Assembly: GCA_024277255.1 (NCBI GenBank)
Contig: JAJRVQ010000179.1
Coordinates: 1 to 64,000, forward strand
Length of the DNA: 64,000 nt
Source of the DNA: Acidobacteriota bacterium
GTDB lineage: Bacteria > Acidobacteriota > Thermoanaerobaculia > Multivoradales > SZUA-115
Direction of reading: 5' to 3'
In this document: positions 51,218-59,264 of the stretch, piece by piece
How the letters are laid out: each line of letters opens with the position of its first letter
Numbering within the stretch: the first letter of the stretch is position 1
Position numbers and translations under genes: made by a program
The notes under the pieces: generated by a model
What the model saw: only the letters and a program-made list of their open reading frames with translations
Databases searched by the model: none
What the model was told of the DNA's origin: nothing

Positions 51218-54200
51218 TCGGCGTTTGCTCAGCTTGCGCACCGGGAATGGATAGCCCCTTGGCGGTGGCGGCGGTGACGATTTGTTCGTGGTCGGGGATC
51301 TGGAAGAGGAAGCGGTGGCGCTCTTTCGGCGGCAAGTCGCGCGTCTTCTTCATCAGGTCGGCGTAGGCGCTCTTCAGGTGAGGAAGGGCCAGCCGCCGGT
51401 CGGACAGGTGGTGTTCCGCCAGCCAACTGAGACCAGTGTAGAGTCGGAATTCGAGGATCTCGCGGCGCTCGACGCTGGCGCACTGCGCGGTTGCTTGGCC
51501 CAGCTCCTTGACCGCTTGGGCGATCTCCTCGGTGTCGCCGGAGATCAGTGCGGCGTCGAGCCAAAACGCGAGGTCCATGGCCGCTTCTTGGGTCGCTCCA
51601 GCCTTGGTGTGACCCTCCAGCGCTGGTTTGAGGTGCTGAATTGCCTGTCCGACCTGGTTCAGGCTCAACAGAATTCGCCCCAGCATCTGTTCGGCGTCGG
51701 CGCGTGGCGCGGCATCGGTGAGCAGCGTGAGGTCGAACAGGGAGTGGCGTGCTTCGCGTAGGGCCTCTGCCGCGAGTTCGAGATGGAGGTAGTTCTCCGC
51801 CACCGCCAGCCGGGCGATGGCCTGGCCGACGGCGTCACCGCCGGCCTGCTCGCGTAGGCTCAGCGCGTGGCGCAGCGGCCGAGAGGCCGCGGCGTGGTCA
51901 CCGAGCCGCGAGAGGGCCCGGCCGATGCCGAGTTGGGCGAAGCTGGCCTCGTCCTCATTGCCCAGCTGGATGAAGATCTCACCAGCTTCCCGGTAGGCCT
52001 CCAGTGCTTCCATGTAGCGGCCCATCTGGGTTGCCAGCGCCCCCAAGGCGGAGAGCGAGGCGCCGATCGATTTCGGCGAACCGAGTATGCGACGCTCTGC
52101 AAGGGCTCTGCGGTGGAGCTGGAGGCCGTCGTCAAAGCGCTCTTGGTGGACCGCGATGTTACCCAGGTAGAAGCGACAACTGGCGACCAAGGATCGAGCA
52201 CCTCGTCCTTCGAGCGCGGTGGTCAACTCTTCGAGCAGTGTCCTGGCCTCTTCGAGTTGCTGGCGCCGGATGAGAAGTCGGCCGAGTTGCATGGCGAGGA
52301 CCGCCTCGCTGTTGGCATGGCTGCTCTGGGTGTTCTCCTGCGCCTCTTGGAGGGCCATGCGAATGGTGTCGGTCGCCTCGGTGAGGTGGCCCTTACGCTC
52401 TTCAAGCTCAGCTTTGAGGCTGGCGAAAGCGAGGGTTCGCTTGGCGTCGTCGTGCGCCATGTCGAGAGCGCGTTCCACCTCGTCGCCATACTCTTGGAGC
52501 ACTCCAAGTCGGCGCGCCAACGGCAGGAGGTACCAGAGTAGATCGAGTTCGGTCGCCGGATCGTCTCCACCTTCGCGCAGCCTCTTGGCCTTGGTGGCGA
52601 GGGCGTCGAAGAGTTGGCTGGGCGCCACATCGGGAGCACCCTTCTTCGCCGCGATGATCAGCGGCTGCGTGGCCTCCAGGCTATCGCCGAGGAGGCGGAA
52701 AACCCACCAGGGAGCGGATGGTTCAGCCTCGTCGCCAGCCGCGTTGGTCCGCTGCCAGAGGTACTCGCCGAGCTCTTGGCGCAAGCTGTTGCGAACCTCC
52801 TCGCTCAACCCTCGGGCCAGCGCCAGCCCATGCGCGGGGCAGGGGAAGGCGACTCCGGGGCCCCACGGCGATTTGACCTCGCGCAGCCAGCCGTATTCGA
52901 CCATCGCTTTGCGCCACTGTTCATGGAGGGGGCCGGCCGGTTCCGAAGCGGGTGCGGTCGTGGGATTCAGCGCTTGGCTTGGCAGAGGTGTGTCGGCGAC
53001 GGCGAGTCGGCGCAGCGGGCCAATGCCGCCCAGCCTGCGTGCCTCGGCTTCGACATGGGAGGTCAGCCGGGACGAGGGAGTGAACCCGGTATCGTCGGCG
53101 CCACTGAAAAAGAAGCTGCCGTAGACCTGCCGGACCTGTTTCAAGGGAATCAAGCCGGCGAGCCCCTCTTCCAGGGCGAACGGGTTACCGGCGGCGGCGG
53201 CGAGGAAGCGCTCCTCCACCTGCTGCGGAAGAGACAGGCCGGCGAAGGTGCCACGGCCAAACTCTTCCATCTCCACCGGCATCATCGGTCCGATGTCCAA
53301 CTGGGGCAATACCCACCAATCTTGCGGCCACGGTGTCGCTGGCCGGGCGATGAGGATCAGGTGGAAGGCTCCGCTCTCGTCGGCGAGGTCCACCAGATAG
53401 TTGAGCGTTTCGAGTTCGCGGGGCGTGGCGGCTTCGAGGCCGTCGCAAACCACCATCACCGGATCTTCGGGCTTGTTTTCCCGGATGAGTTGGGCGAGCA
53501 ATTCGCTGGCCATCTGTGGGTCGAGCAGGCGAACCGGCTGCTGATGCGGATCCAGCAAGGTGGCGATCTCGTGCCGTTCGAGGCCGGCGGGTAGCGCGGC
53601 GGCGGTGTTGCGGCGCAGGAGCTGCGCCACCAGCTGCGAGGCCAGCAACGGTCCGCCGTGGCGAACGGGGCGTGCCGTCGCCCACAGTGGAGCGGTGTCG
53701 TGGGTCTCGCGCAGCAGCTGCCACACCAGTCGGGTCTTGCCGCAACCGAGAACTCCTTGGACGCGCAAGGATTTGGCTCCGCTGGACAAGAGTTGCCGCA
53801 GCCTCTTCTCCTGCGCCGGCCGGCGAATGTAGGGTCGAGAGCTGCGCAGCACGGTCGGGTTGCGCCACGGCGGTGCGGTGATGTCCTCGGTGCCGATCTG
53901 GACCAGCGGAATCAGCCGCCCCGAAGGGCTTTCATAGATTCCAGCTTCGTGAAAGCGGCGGGGGTGTTCCAGCTGGGTGGTGGAGATGGAGGTCATGGTG
54001 ATGACCCCGTCGGCACACCGCGGCGGCCGCTCGCGGATATCGTCGATGGTCGGATCTTCCACCAACTCGGTTTTTCCCGCGACGAGCCGCACGCTGCACG
54101 GACAGATCAACGCTTGCGCGGTGGTGCGCTCAGCGGAGCGTGAACTGGCTGAGAGCAGCACTCCGGATGCCATGGCCAAAGCGGCGTCAAACGCCGCGGG

Positions 54201-54368
54201 GTCGCCCGCGGTTGGCGACACGGCGCATTGATGGGGTGTCGCCCAGTGGACTCCGGGCTTGTCACCGACCGTTTCGCGAAAGGCGGCAATCGCCTGATCA
54301 CGATTGGTTCCCCAGAAGGTGACCAGGGCGGCCGGCAGGGAGATTGGAAGTCGGGTCGGGTCAATCAT
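51186..54368 (-). CDS. Large STAND-type ATPase with TPR array
   Basis: 1060 residues. N-terminal about 190 residues: unassigned; their layout (AALVTFWGTNRDQAIAAFRE, ALAMASGVLLSA, HPRRFHEAGIYE) resembles an eroded class III nucleotidyl-cyclase domain like those fused to STAND proteins. The NTPase (about 200-480) has Walker A GVLGCGKTRLVWQLL, Walker B VMVVCDGLEAA and an ATPase-like domain close. The C-terminal half (about 600-1030) is TPR: EYMEALEAYREAGEIFIQ-like units. STAND proteins act as signal-gated switches; a defence or transcriptional role is possible, but there is no effector or DNA-binding domain. Confidence 0.75.
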   Translation of the reverse strand: MIDPTRLPISLPAALVTFWGTNRDQAIAAFRETVGDKPGVHWATPHQCAVSPTAGDPAAFDAALAMASGVLLSASSRSAERTTAQALICPCSVRLVAGKTELVEDPTIDDIRERPPRCADGVITMTSISTTQLEHPRRFHEAGIYESPSGRLIPLVQIGTEDITAPPWRNPTVLRSSRPYIRRPAQEKRLRQLLSSGAKSLRVQGVLGCGKTRLVWQLLRETHDTAPLWATARPVRHGGPLLASQLVAQLLRRNTAAALPAGLERHEIATLLDPHQQPVRLLDPQMASELLAQLIRENKPEDPVMVVCDGLEAATPRELETLNYLVDLADESGAFHLILIARPATPWPQDWWVLPQLDIGPMMPVEMEEFGRGTFAGLSLPQQVEERFLAAAAGNPFALEEGLAGLIPLKQVRQVYGSFFFSGADDTGFTPSSRLTSHVEAEARRLGGIGPLRRLAVADTPLPSQALNPTTAPASEPAGPLHEQWRKAMVEYGWLREVKSPWGPGVAFPCPAHGLALARGLSEEVRNSLRQELGEYLWQRTNAAGDEAEPSAPWWVFRLLGDSLEATQPLIIAAKKGAPDVAPSQLFDALATKAKRLREGGDDPATELDLLWYLLPLARRLGVLQEYGDEVERALDMAHDDAKRTLAFASLKAELEERKGHLTEATDTIRMALQEAQENTQSSHANSEAVLAMQLGRLLIRRQQLEEARTLLEELTTALEGRGARSLVASCRFYLGNIAVHQERFDDGLQLHRRALAERRILGSPKSIGASLSALGALATQMGRYMEALEAYREAGEIFIQLGNEDEASFAQLGIGRALSRLGDHAAASRPLRHALSLREQAGGDAVGQAIARLAVAENYLHLELAAEALREARHSLFDLTLLTDAAPRADAEQMLGRILLSLNQVGQAIQHLKPALEGHTKAGATQEAAMDLAFWLDAALISGDTEEIAQAVKELGQATAQCASVERREILEFRLYTGLSWLAEHHLSDRRLALPHLKSAYADLMKKTRDLPPKERHRFLFQIPDHEQIVTAATAKGLSIPGAQAEQTPTSRSMSPKSA

Positions 54369-54684
54369 CGCATCGGGTCAATCATCGCCAGGGGCCGAGC
54401 TAGGTAGACTCGTTGAACCTCCGTTCAGCACGAGGTGATTGGGAGACGACCGAGGCCAGTGTAGGTTCCCGGAGGTGGAAACCGAAGAGCTGTTGCCGGT
54501 ATCATACCGGTCCAGGTTCGGGCCGGTCGCGATGACGCTGGTTCGTTTCACCGAAAAACACTATCTAGAGTATGCCATTTTCGAGGCGTCGCCTGCGCTG
54601 CGATATCTCGACGCCTGTACGCGGTACCGTCCTGCTTGCGCTTGACGCAAGGCGAGCGGCAGAATCTTGCAAGGAGTTCCTACC
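54369..54684. other. Intergenic region before the xse-linked gene
   Basis: About 316 nt divergent between the STAND gene and the hypothetical gene. A small plus-strand frame (54439-54645) has no ribosome site or motif. A short inverted repeat TTGCG-CTTGA-CGCAA (54637-54651) lies 20-35 nt before the next gene's Shine-Dalgarno site. No clear promoter found. Confidence 0.4.
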
Positions 54685-55233
54685 ATGGCTTCGCGACGTT
54701 TGATGAACCGCCTCTACTACTTCACGGTGGAGGACGAGAGCATTCTGGCGGAGGCTTTCGCCCAGCTGGACGACGAGTCTTACGCCATCACCTACAAGGT
54801 TGCCGGTACCGATGACGTCTTCGTCACCAACGGTGAAACCAAAGAGGCGATGGATCGCAACGATGTTCCCTACAACCTGCTGGCGGAAGAGGATGGGACT
54901 CGCATCTCGATCTACCACTCGCCGCTTTCCTGCGAGGAGCTGGGAGACTATGAAGATGCCATCAAGGCTCTCGGCCTCGCCTGCCGCGCCATCGGAATGG
55001 CTTGCGTGGGGGTCAACGGCGAGAGCAATCTCGGTTTTGACCTCAGCGACGGTGCCAAGCAGTACACCTACTTCACCGCCCCGGCCGGCCACACCTTCAT
55101 CTGGCGTCTCTTCTTCGAGCGTGACGAGGCGGTGAGCTTCCTGGACAAGCTGACCTTCAGCGAGAAGAAGGCGGTGGATTGGGCCAAGTCGATGCCGCTG
55201 GCTTCGAACAAGGAGCTGAGGTCCTATCATTGA
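54685..55233 (+). CDS. Conserved-looking cytoplasmic protein of unknown function
   Basis: 182 residues, acidic, no signal or membrane segment. Start ATG 54685 follows AAGGAG. Sequence begins RRLMNRLYYFTVEDESILAE and has a mid-domain GLACRAIGMACVGVNGES. No family is recognised. Its stop overlaps the TTG start of xseA (TTGA), so the two are translationally coupled. A DNA-repair or housekeeping role is inferred only from this link. Confidence 0.7.
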   Translation: MASRRLMNRLYYFTVEDESILAEAFAQLDDESYAITYKVAGTDDVFVTNGETKEAMDRNDVPYNLLAEEDGTRISIYHSPLSCEELGDYEDAIKALGLACRAIGMACVGVNGESNLGFDLSDGAKQYTYFTAPAGHTFIWRLFFERDEAVSFLDKLTFSEKKAVDWAKSMPLASNKELRSYH

Positions 55234-56615
55234 CCCTGCCTTTCGGCACCCCCACCTACCGGGTCTCCGAGCTGTGCGAAGAGGTTCGTGAGTTCCTGGG
55301 CGAGGCCTTCGCTTCCCTGTGGGTTGCCGGCGAAGTTCAGCGAGTACGCCGCTCTCAGCGCGGCCATCTCTACTTCGAGCTGATCGAGAAAGGTGATGGC
55401 GATGCCGTGGACGGCAAGCTGGATACCGTCCTTTGGCGGCGGGACCATGGGCGGGTACGCAAGATCCTAGCTGCTAGCGGGCAGGAGATCGCCGAAGGGC
55501 AGCAGATCCGCTGTCGCGGTGACCTCGACTTCTATCCGGCCGGCGGCCGGTTGCAGTTCGTGGTCCGCGAGGTCGATCCGATCTTCACTCTCGGCCTGCT
55601 GGAGCAACGGCGCCGCGAAACCTTGGCGGCGCTGTCGGCACAAGGGCTGGTCGAGCGCAACGGCCGGTTGCCCGTACCGGCGTTACCCATGCGCATCGGT
55701 TTGGTCACCTCGCAGGAGAGTGCGGCCTATCACGACTTCCTCTCTTCGCTTCGCCGCAGCGGCTATGGATTCCAGGTGCTGTTCGCTCATGCTTCCGTGC
55801 AGGGGGTAAGTGCCGCCGGGGAGATCGTCTCGGCGTTGAGCAGCCTGGCGCGCGAGGGGGATCGTAGCGGGCCGCTCGACGGCGTGGCGTTGATTCGCGG
55901 TGGCGGATCGCGGTCCGATCTCGCAGTTTTCGACAGCCGGCCGGTGGCCGAGGCGGTGGCCCTGGCGCCCTTTCCGGTGTGGACGGGCTTGGGCCACCAG
56001 ATCGACCGCTCGATCACCGACACGGTGGCGCACACCGAGCTGACCACCCCGACCAAGGTGGCCGAACACCTGATTGAGCGGGTGGCCGGTGCCGAGACCA
56101 GCCTCGCCTCCTTGCGCGCCGCGCTGCGCTCCGCCGCGACGGCCCCCGTGACCAGCTCTCGCCAGGAGCTTCGCGCCCTCGAACGGGCGGTGCGCATGGG
56201 TGCGCAGCAACGGTTGAGCGCCAGCCGGGATGGTTTGGATCGCCAGGCTCGGGCGCTGGGGCGAGCTAGCCATGGTCTCTTGCGCACCGCGACCGCCGGC
56301 TGCGATCTGCTGGCCGACCGCATGGCGTCGGCACCACGGCGGACTCTGCGCCGCCAAGCCGCACAGCCGGAGACTCTGATGCGAGGTCTGCTCGCCGTCG
56401 TGCGCGGTCGCTTGCAGGCGGCGCAGGCGTCGCTCGACGGCTTACAGCGACTGTGCCGCGAGCTGTCTCCGCAGCGAACCCTGGAGCGCGGCTTCACGGT
56501 GACTCGAACCGCGGCGGGTGCCCTGGTGCGCCGCGCCGCCGACCTCACCCCGGGTGAGAGAATGACAACCCAGACAGCGGCCGGTTCCGTCACCAGCCGG
56601 GTGGAGACTCCATGA
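55230..56615 (+). CDS. xseA: Exodeoxyribonuclease VII large subunit
   Basis: 461 residues. N-terminal OB-fold (about 8-105, YRVSELCEEVREFL, SLWVAGEVQRVRRSQRGHLYFEL) followed by the catalytic domain (MRIGLVTSQESAAYHDF, ALIRGGGSRSDLAVFD, VWTGLGHQIDRSITD) and a coiled-coil C-terminus. It cleaves single-stranded DNA to acid-soluble fragments with XseB. TTG start (TTGA overlap with the previous gene). The closing segment (GFTVTRTAAGALVRRAADL) is typical. Confidence 0.93.
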   Translation: MTLPFGTPTYRVSELCEEVREFLGEAFASLWVAGEVQRVRRSQRGHLYFELIEKGDGDAVDGKLDTVLWRRDHGRVRKILAASGQEIAEGQQIRCRGDLDFYPAGGRLQFVVREVDPIFTLGLLEQRRRETLAALSAQGLVERNGRLPVPALPMRIGLVTSQESAAYHDFLSSLRRSGYGFQVLFAHASVQGVSAAGEIVSALSSLAREGDRSGPLDGVALIRGGGSRSDLAVFDSRPVAEAVALAPFPVWTGLGHQIDRSITDTVAHTELTTPTKVAEHLIERVAGAETSLASLRAALRSAATAPVTSSRQELRALERAVRMGAQQRLSASRDGLDRQARALGRASHGLLRTATAGCDLLADRMASAPRRTLRRQAAQPETLMRGLLAVVRGRLQAAQASLDGLQRLCRELSPQRTLERGFTVTRTAAGALVRRAADLTPGERMTTQTAAGSVTSRVETP

Positions 56616-56932
56616 CCAAGAACGAGGGCAACGCGGTGGACATCGAGGGTGTGCAGAGTGAGGGTGAGACGCTGAGTTTCAGCGCCTCGATGGAGGAGCT
56701 GACCGCGATCGTGCAGCGCATCGAGGACGACCAGACGGACATCGACGGTCTTGCCGCGGCTTTGCATCGCGCTTCGGAGTTGTTGGAGTTTTGTCGTGGC
56801 AAGATCCGCAAGGTGGATCTAGAGGTGTCGCAGATCGTCCAGCAACTCGACCGCGCCGACACTGCTGCAAACACCGTCGCGGGCGCTGGCGCCGACAAGA
56901 CGGTGAGTGATGACGACGCCACGGATGGCTGA
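56612..56932 (+). CDS. xseB: Exodeoxyribonuclease VII small subunit
   Basis: 106 residues with the small-subunit core SFSASMEELTAIVQRIEDDQTDIDGL and a helix LEFCRGKIRKVDLEV; N- and C-terminal extensions are Asp/Glu/Ala-rich and likely disordered. ATG overlaps the xseA stop by 4 nt. It is overlapped at its end by the fadJ-like gene. Confidence 0.93.
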   Translation: MTKNEGNAVDIEGVQSEGETLSFSASMEELTAIVQRIEDDQTDIDGLAAALHRASELLEFCRGKIRKVDLEVSQIVQQLDRADTAANTVAGAGADKTVSDDDATDG

Positions 56933-59075
56933 ACCCGCTGAGGCCGCGGCAGCCTCGGAGTACGGGCGGCTGGAATACGCCGACGGTTTCGCCTGGCTCT
57001 GGCTCGATGAGCCGGGGCGCAAGATCAACACCCTTTCGGGACGCTTCTTGGCTTGGTTCGAGGCGGTACTCAGCACCCTCGAAGCTGAGCCGCCGCGCCA
57101 CGGTCTGGTGATCCTCTCGGCGAAGGCGGACTGTTTCGTCGCCGGAGCGGATGTCGACGAGTTGTGGCGCTCGAGCGATGCCGGCGAGGTGCGCCGCCTG
57201 CTGAGACAGGGTCACGCTTTGCTGCGGCGGATCGAACTTATGCCGTTCCCCACGGTGGCGGCGATTCACGGCGCATGTTTGGGCGGAGGGCTCGAACTGG
57301 CCCTGGCCTGCGATCGCCGGGTCGCGTCGGAGTCGGAGGTGACCAGGCTGGGGCTGCCGGAGGTTCAACTCGGCCTGATCCCCGGGCTCGGAGGCAGCCA
57401 GCGGTTGCCGCGGCTGATCGGCGTGGCCAGGGCTTTGCCGCTGATCCTCACCGGTAAGCGTCTGCGGGCGAGCAAGGCGCTGGCGCTGGGGCTGATCGAC
57501 GCCGCCTGCCATCCCGGGCAGTTGCAGGAGGTCGCGGCACAGCAGGCTGTGGAGCGTGCGGCAGCTGGGCGGAGAGCTGGGCGGACTCGGAGCTTGAGCT
57601 GGCGGGCGAGCGATCTGGCCGCCCGCCTGCCGCTGACCAGGTGGTGGATCTTCGCCCGGGCGCGCAAGCGTGTACGCACCAAGACCCAGGGCCATTATCC
57701 GGCGCCTCTGGCGGCGATCGACGTGATGGAGCGGGGCTTGGCGCTGCCGCTTCAAGAAGCGTTGGAGGTGGAGGCGGAAGCCTTCTCGCAGCTGGCGGTT
57801 TCGCGCACCGCCAAGGCGTTGATGTCGATTTTCTTCAGCAAGACCCAAGTCGAGACCAAGGCGTCGCGGTGGGCGAAAGAAGCTCGGCCGGTCTCGCGCG
57901 TGGGTGTCTTGGGCGCCGGCTTCATGGGCGCCGGAGTGGCGCAGGTGCTCTCGAGCGCCAAGCTAAGCGTGGTACTCAAGGACCGGGATCTAGCCACCGT
58001 GGGGCAAGGGCTGGCGCGGTGCCGGGAACGGTTCGACCAGATGGTGGCCCGCCGCCGCTACCGGCCGAACGAGGCGGCGGAGGCGATGGCTCGCATACAG
58101 GCGACCCAGGACTACACTTTGCTCGGACGCTGCGAGCTGGTGATCGAGGCGGTGGTCGAGGAGTTGGCGGTCAAACAGGCGGTTCTTCGCCAGCTCGAAG
58201 CGGTGGCCCGCGAGGATCAGATCTTCGCCTCCAATACCTCGACCCTGCCCATCGCTCGCATCGCTGTCGCCAGCCAGCGGCCCGAACAGGTGGTCGGTAT
58301 GCACTTCTTCAGCCCGGTGCACAAGATGCCCCTGGTCGAAGTGATCGCCCATCCGGGCAGCGCGGCGAGCGCCGTGGCCACCGCCATTGAAGTGGGCCGC
58401 CGCATGGGCAAGACAGTGATCGTCGTTCAGGATGGCGCGGGTTTCTTCACCTCGCGCGTCCTCGCCCCCTTCCTCAACGAGGCGGCCTGGTGCCTGGTGC
58501 AGGGTGGTTCGATCGAGGAAGTGGATCGAGCCTTGACCCGCTGGGGTTGGCCGGTGGGACCCTTGGCGCTGCTCGATGAGGTGGGGCTCGACATCGCCGC
58601 CCACTCCGCCGAGGTGTTACAGGCCGAGATGGGTGATCGTTTTGCCGCTCCTGAACTCTTCGCGCGGCTGCTGCGCGAAGGTCGGACGGGGCGCAAGGGC
58701 AAGGGTGGCTTTTACGACTACTCCGGAGCGAACAAGAAGGCCGATCGCAAGGTCTACAAGCTGATCGACTGGAAACCGGCGCCGATCGCCGAACAGGAGA
58801 TCGCCGAGCGGTGCTGGATGCAGATGCTCAACGAGACAGCGCGCGCCATCGAGGACGGAGTGATCGAGGATCCGGTCGATATCGATCTCGCAGTGGTCTT
58901 CGGCTTTGGTTTTCCGCCCTTTCGCGGTGGTCTGCTGCGCGAAGCGGACCGCCTCGGCGCCGGCTACGTGGTCGATCGCCTGGATAGCTGGGCCGAGGTC
59001 TACGGCGAGCGTCTACGGCCCGCCGAACTGCTGCGCCGGATGGCCGATCGCGGCGAGAGGTTTCATCAGCGATGA
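56910..59075 (+). CDS. fadJ: Multifunctional fatty-acid oxidation enzyme (enoyl-CoA hydratase/3-hydroxyacyl-CoA dehydrogenase)
   Basis: 721 residues. N-terminal crotonase domain (about 10-250; oxyanion/active site GGGLELALACDRR and LPEVQLGLIPGLGG, holding the two catalytic Glu), then dehydrogenase NAD domain (VGVLGAGFMGAGVAQVLSSA) and catalytic His-Glu region (GMHFFSPVHKMPLVEVI). It hydrates enoyl-CoA and oxidises 3-hydroxyacyl-CoA in beta-oxidation. The thiolase gene is not in the window. The start is uncertain among GTG 56907, ATG 56910 and ATG 56925. Co-transcribed with xseAB by overlap. Confidence 0.92.
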   Translation: MTTPRMAEPAEAAAASEYGRLEYADGFAWLWLDEPGRKINTLSGRFLAWFEAVLSTLEAEPPRHGLVILSAKADCFVAGADVDELWRSSDAGEVRRLLRQGHALLRRIELMPFPTVAAIHGACLGGGLELALACDRRVASESEVTRLGLPEVQLGLIPGLGGSQRLPRLIGVARALPLILTGKRLRASKALALGLIDAACHPGQLQEVAAQQAVERAAAGRRAGRTRSLSWRASDLAARLPLTRWWIFARARKRVRTKTQGHYPAPLAAIDVMERGLALPLQEALEVEAEAFSQLAVSRTAKALMSIFFSKTQVETKASRWAKEARPVSRVGVLGAGFMGAGVAQVLSSAKLSVVLKDRDLATVGQGLARCRERFDQMVARRRYRPNEAAEAMARIQATQDYTLLGRCELVIEAVVEELAVKQAVLRQLEAVAREDQIFASNTSTLPIARIAVASQRPEQVVGMHFFSPVHKMPLVEVIAHPGSAASAVATAIEVGRRMGKTVIVVQDGAGFFTSRVLAPFLNEAAWCLVQGGSIEEVDRALTRWGWPVGPLALLDEVGLDIAAHSAEVLQAEMGDRFAAPELFARLLREGRTGRKGKGGFYDYSGANKKADRKVYKLIDWKPAPIAEQEIAERCWMQMLNETARAIEDGVIEDPVDIDLAVVFGFGFPPFRGGLLREADRLGAGYVVDRLDSWAEVYGERLRPAELLRRMADRGERFHQR

Positions 59076-59260
59076 TTCTCGCCGGCCTACTCTTCGTGGT
59101 GTTCGCCTTTCTGTCCGCGGCCGGGGCGGCTTGGATCGCCTACGCGGCCAAGCGTCGCCTCGCCCCGGCGGTGCTGGCTGCGCTGGGTACTCTGTTCGCC
59201 TTTGTTATCTTGGCTGTTGGCGTGGCGTGGGTGGTAATGATCAGTATGAAAGTAGAATAG
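59072..59260 (+). CDS. Small two-helix membrane protein
   Basis: 62 residues with two hydrophobic helices (about 2-27 and 36-57) joined by a basic KRRLAP turn. ATGA overlap with the fadJ-like gene; the acylase gene begins 4 nt after its stop. No known family; its conservation cannot be judged here. Confidence 0.6.
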   Translation: MILAGLLFVVFAFLSAAGAAWIAYAAKRRLAPAVLAALGTLFAFVILAVGVAWVVMISMKVE

Positions 59261-59264
59261 AAAT

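Noticed and set aside
54439..54645. 68-codon frame before the xse-linked gene
   Set aside because: It lacks a ribosome site and conserved features; I treat it as non-coding.
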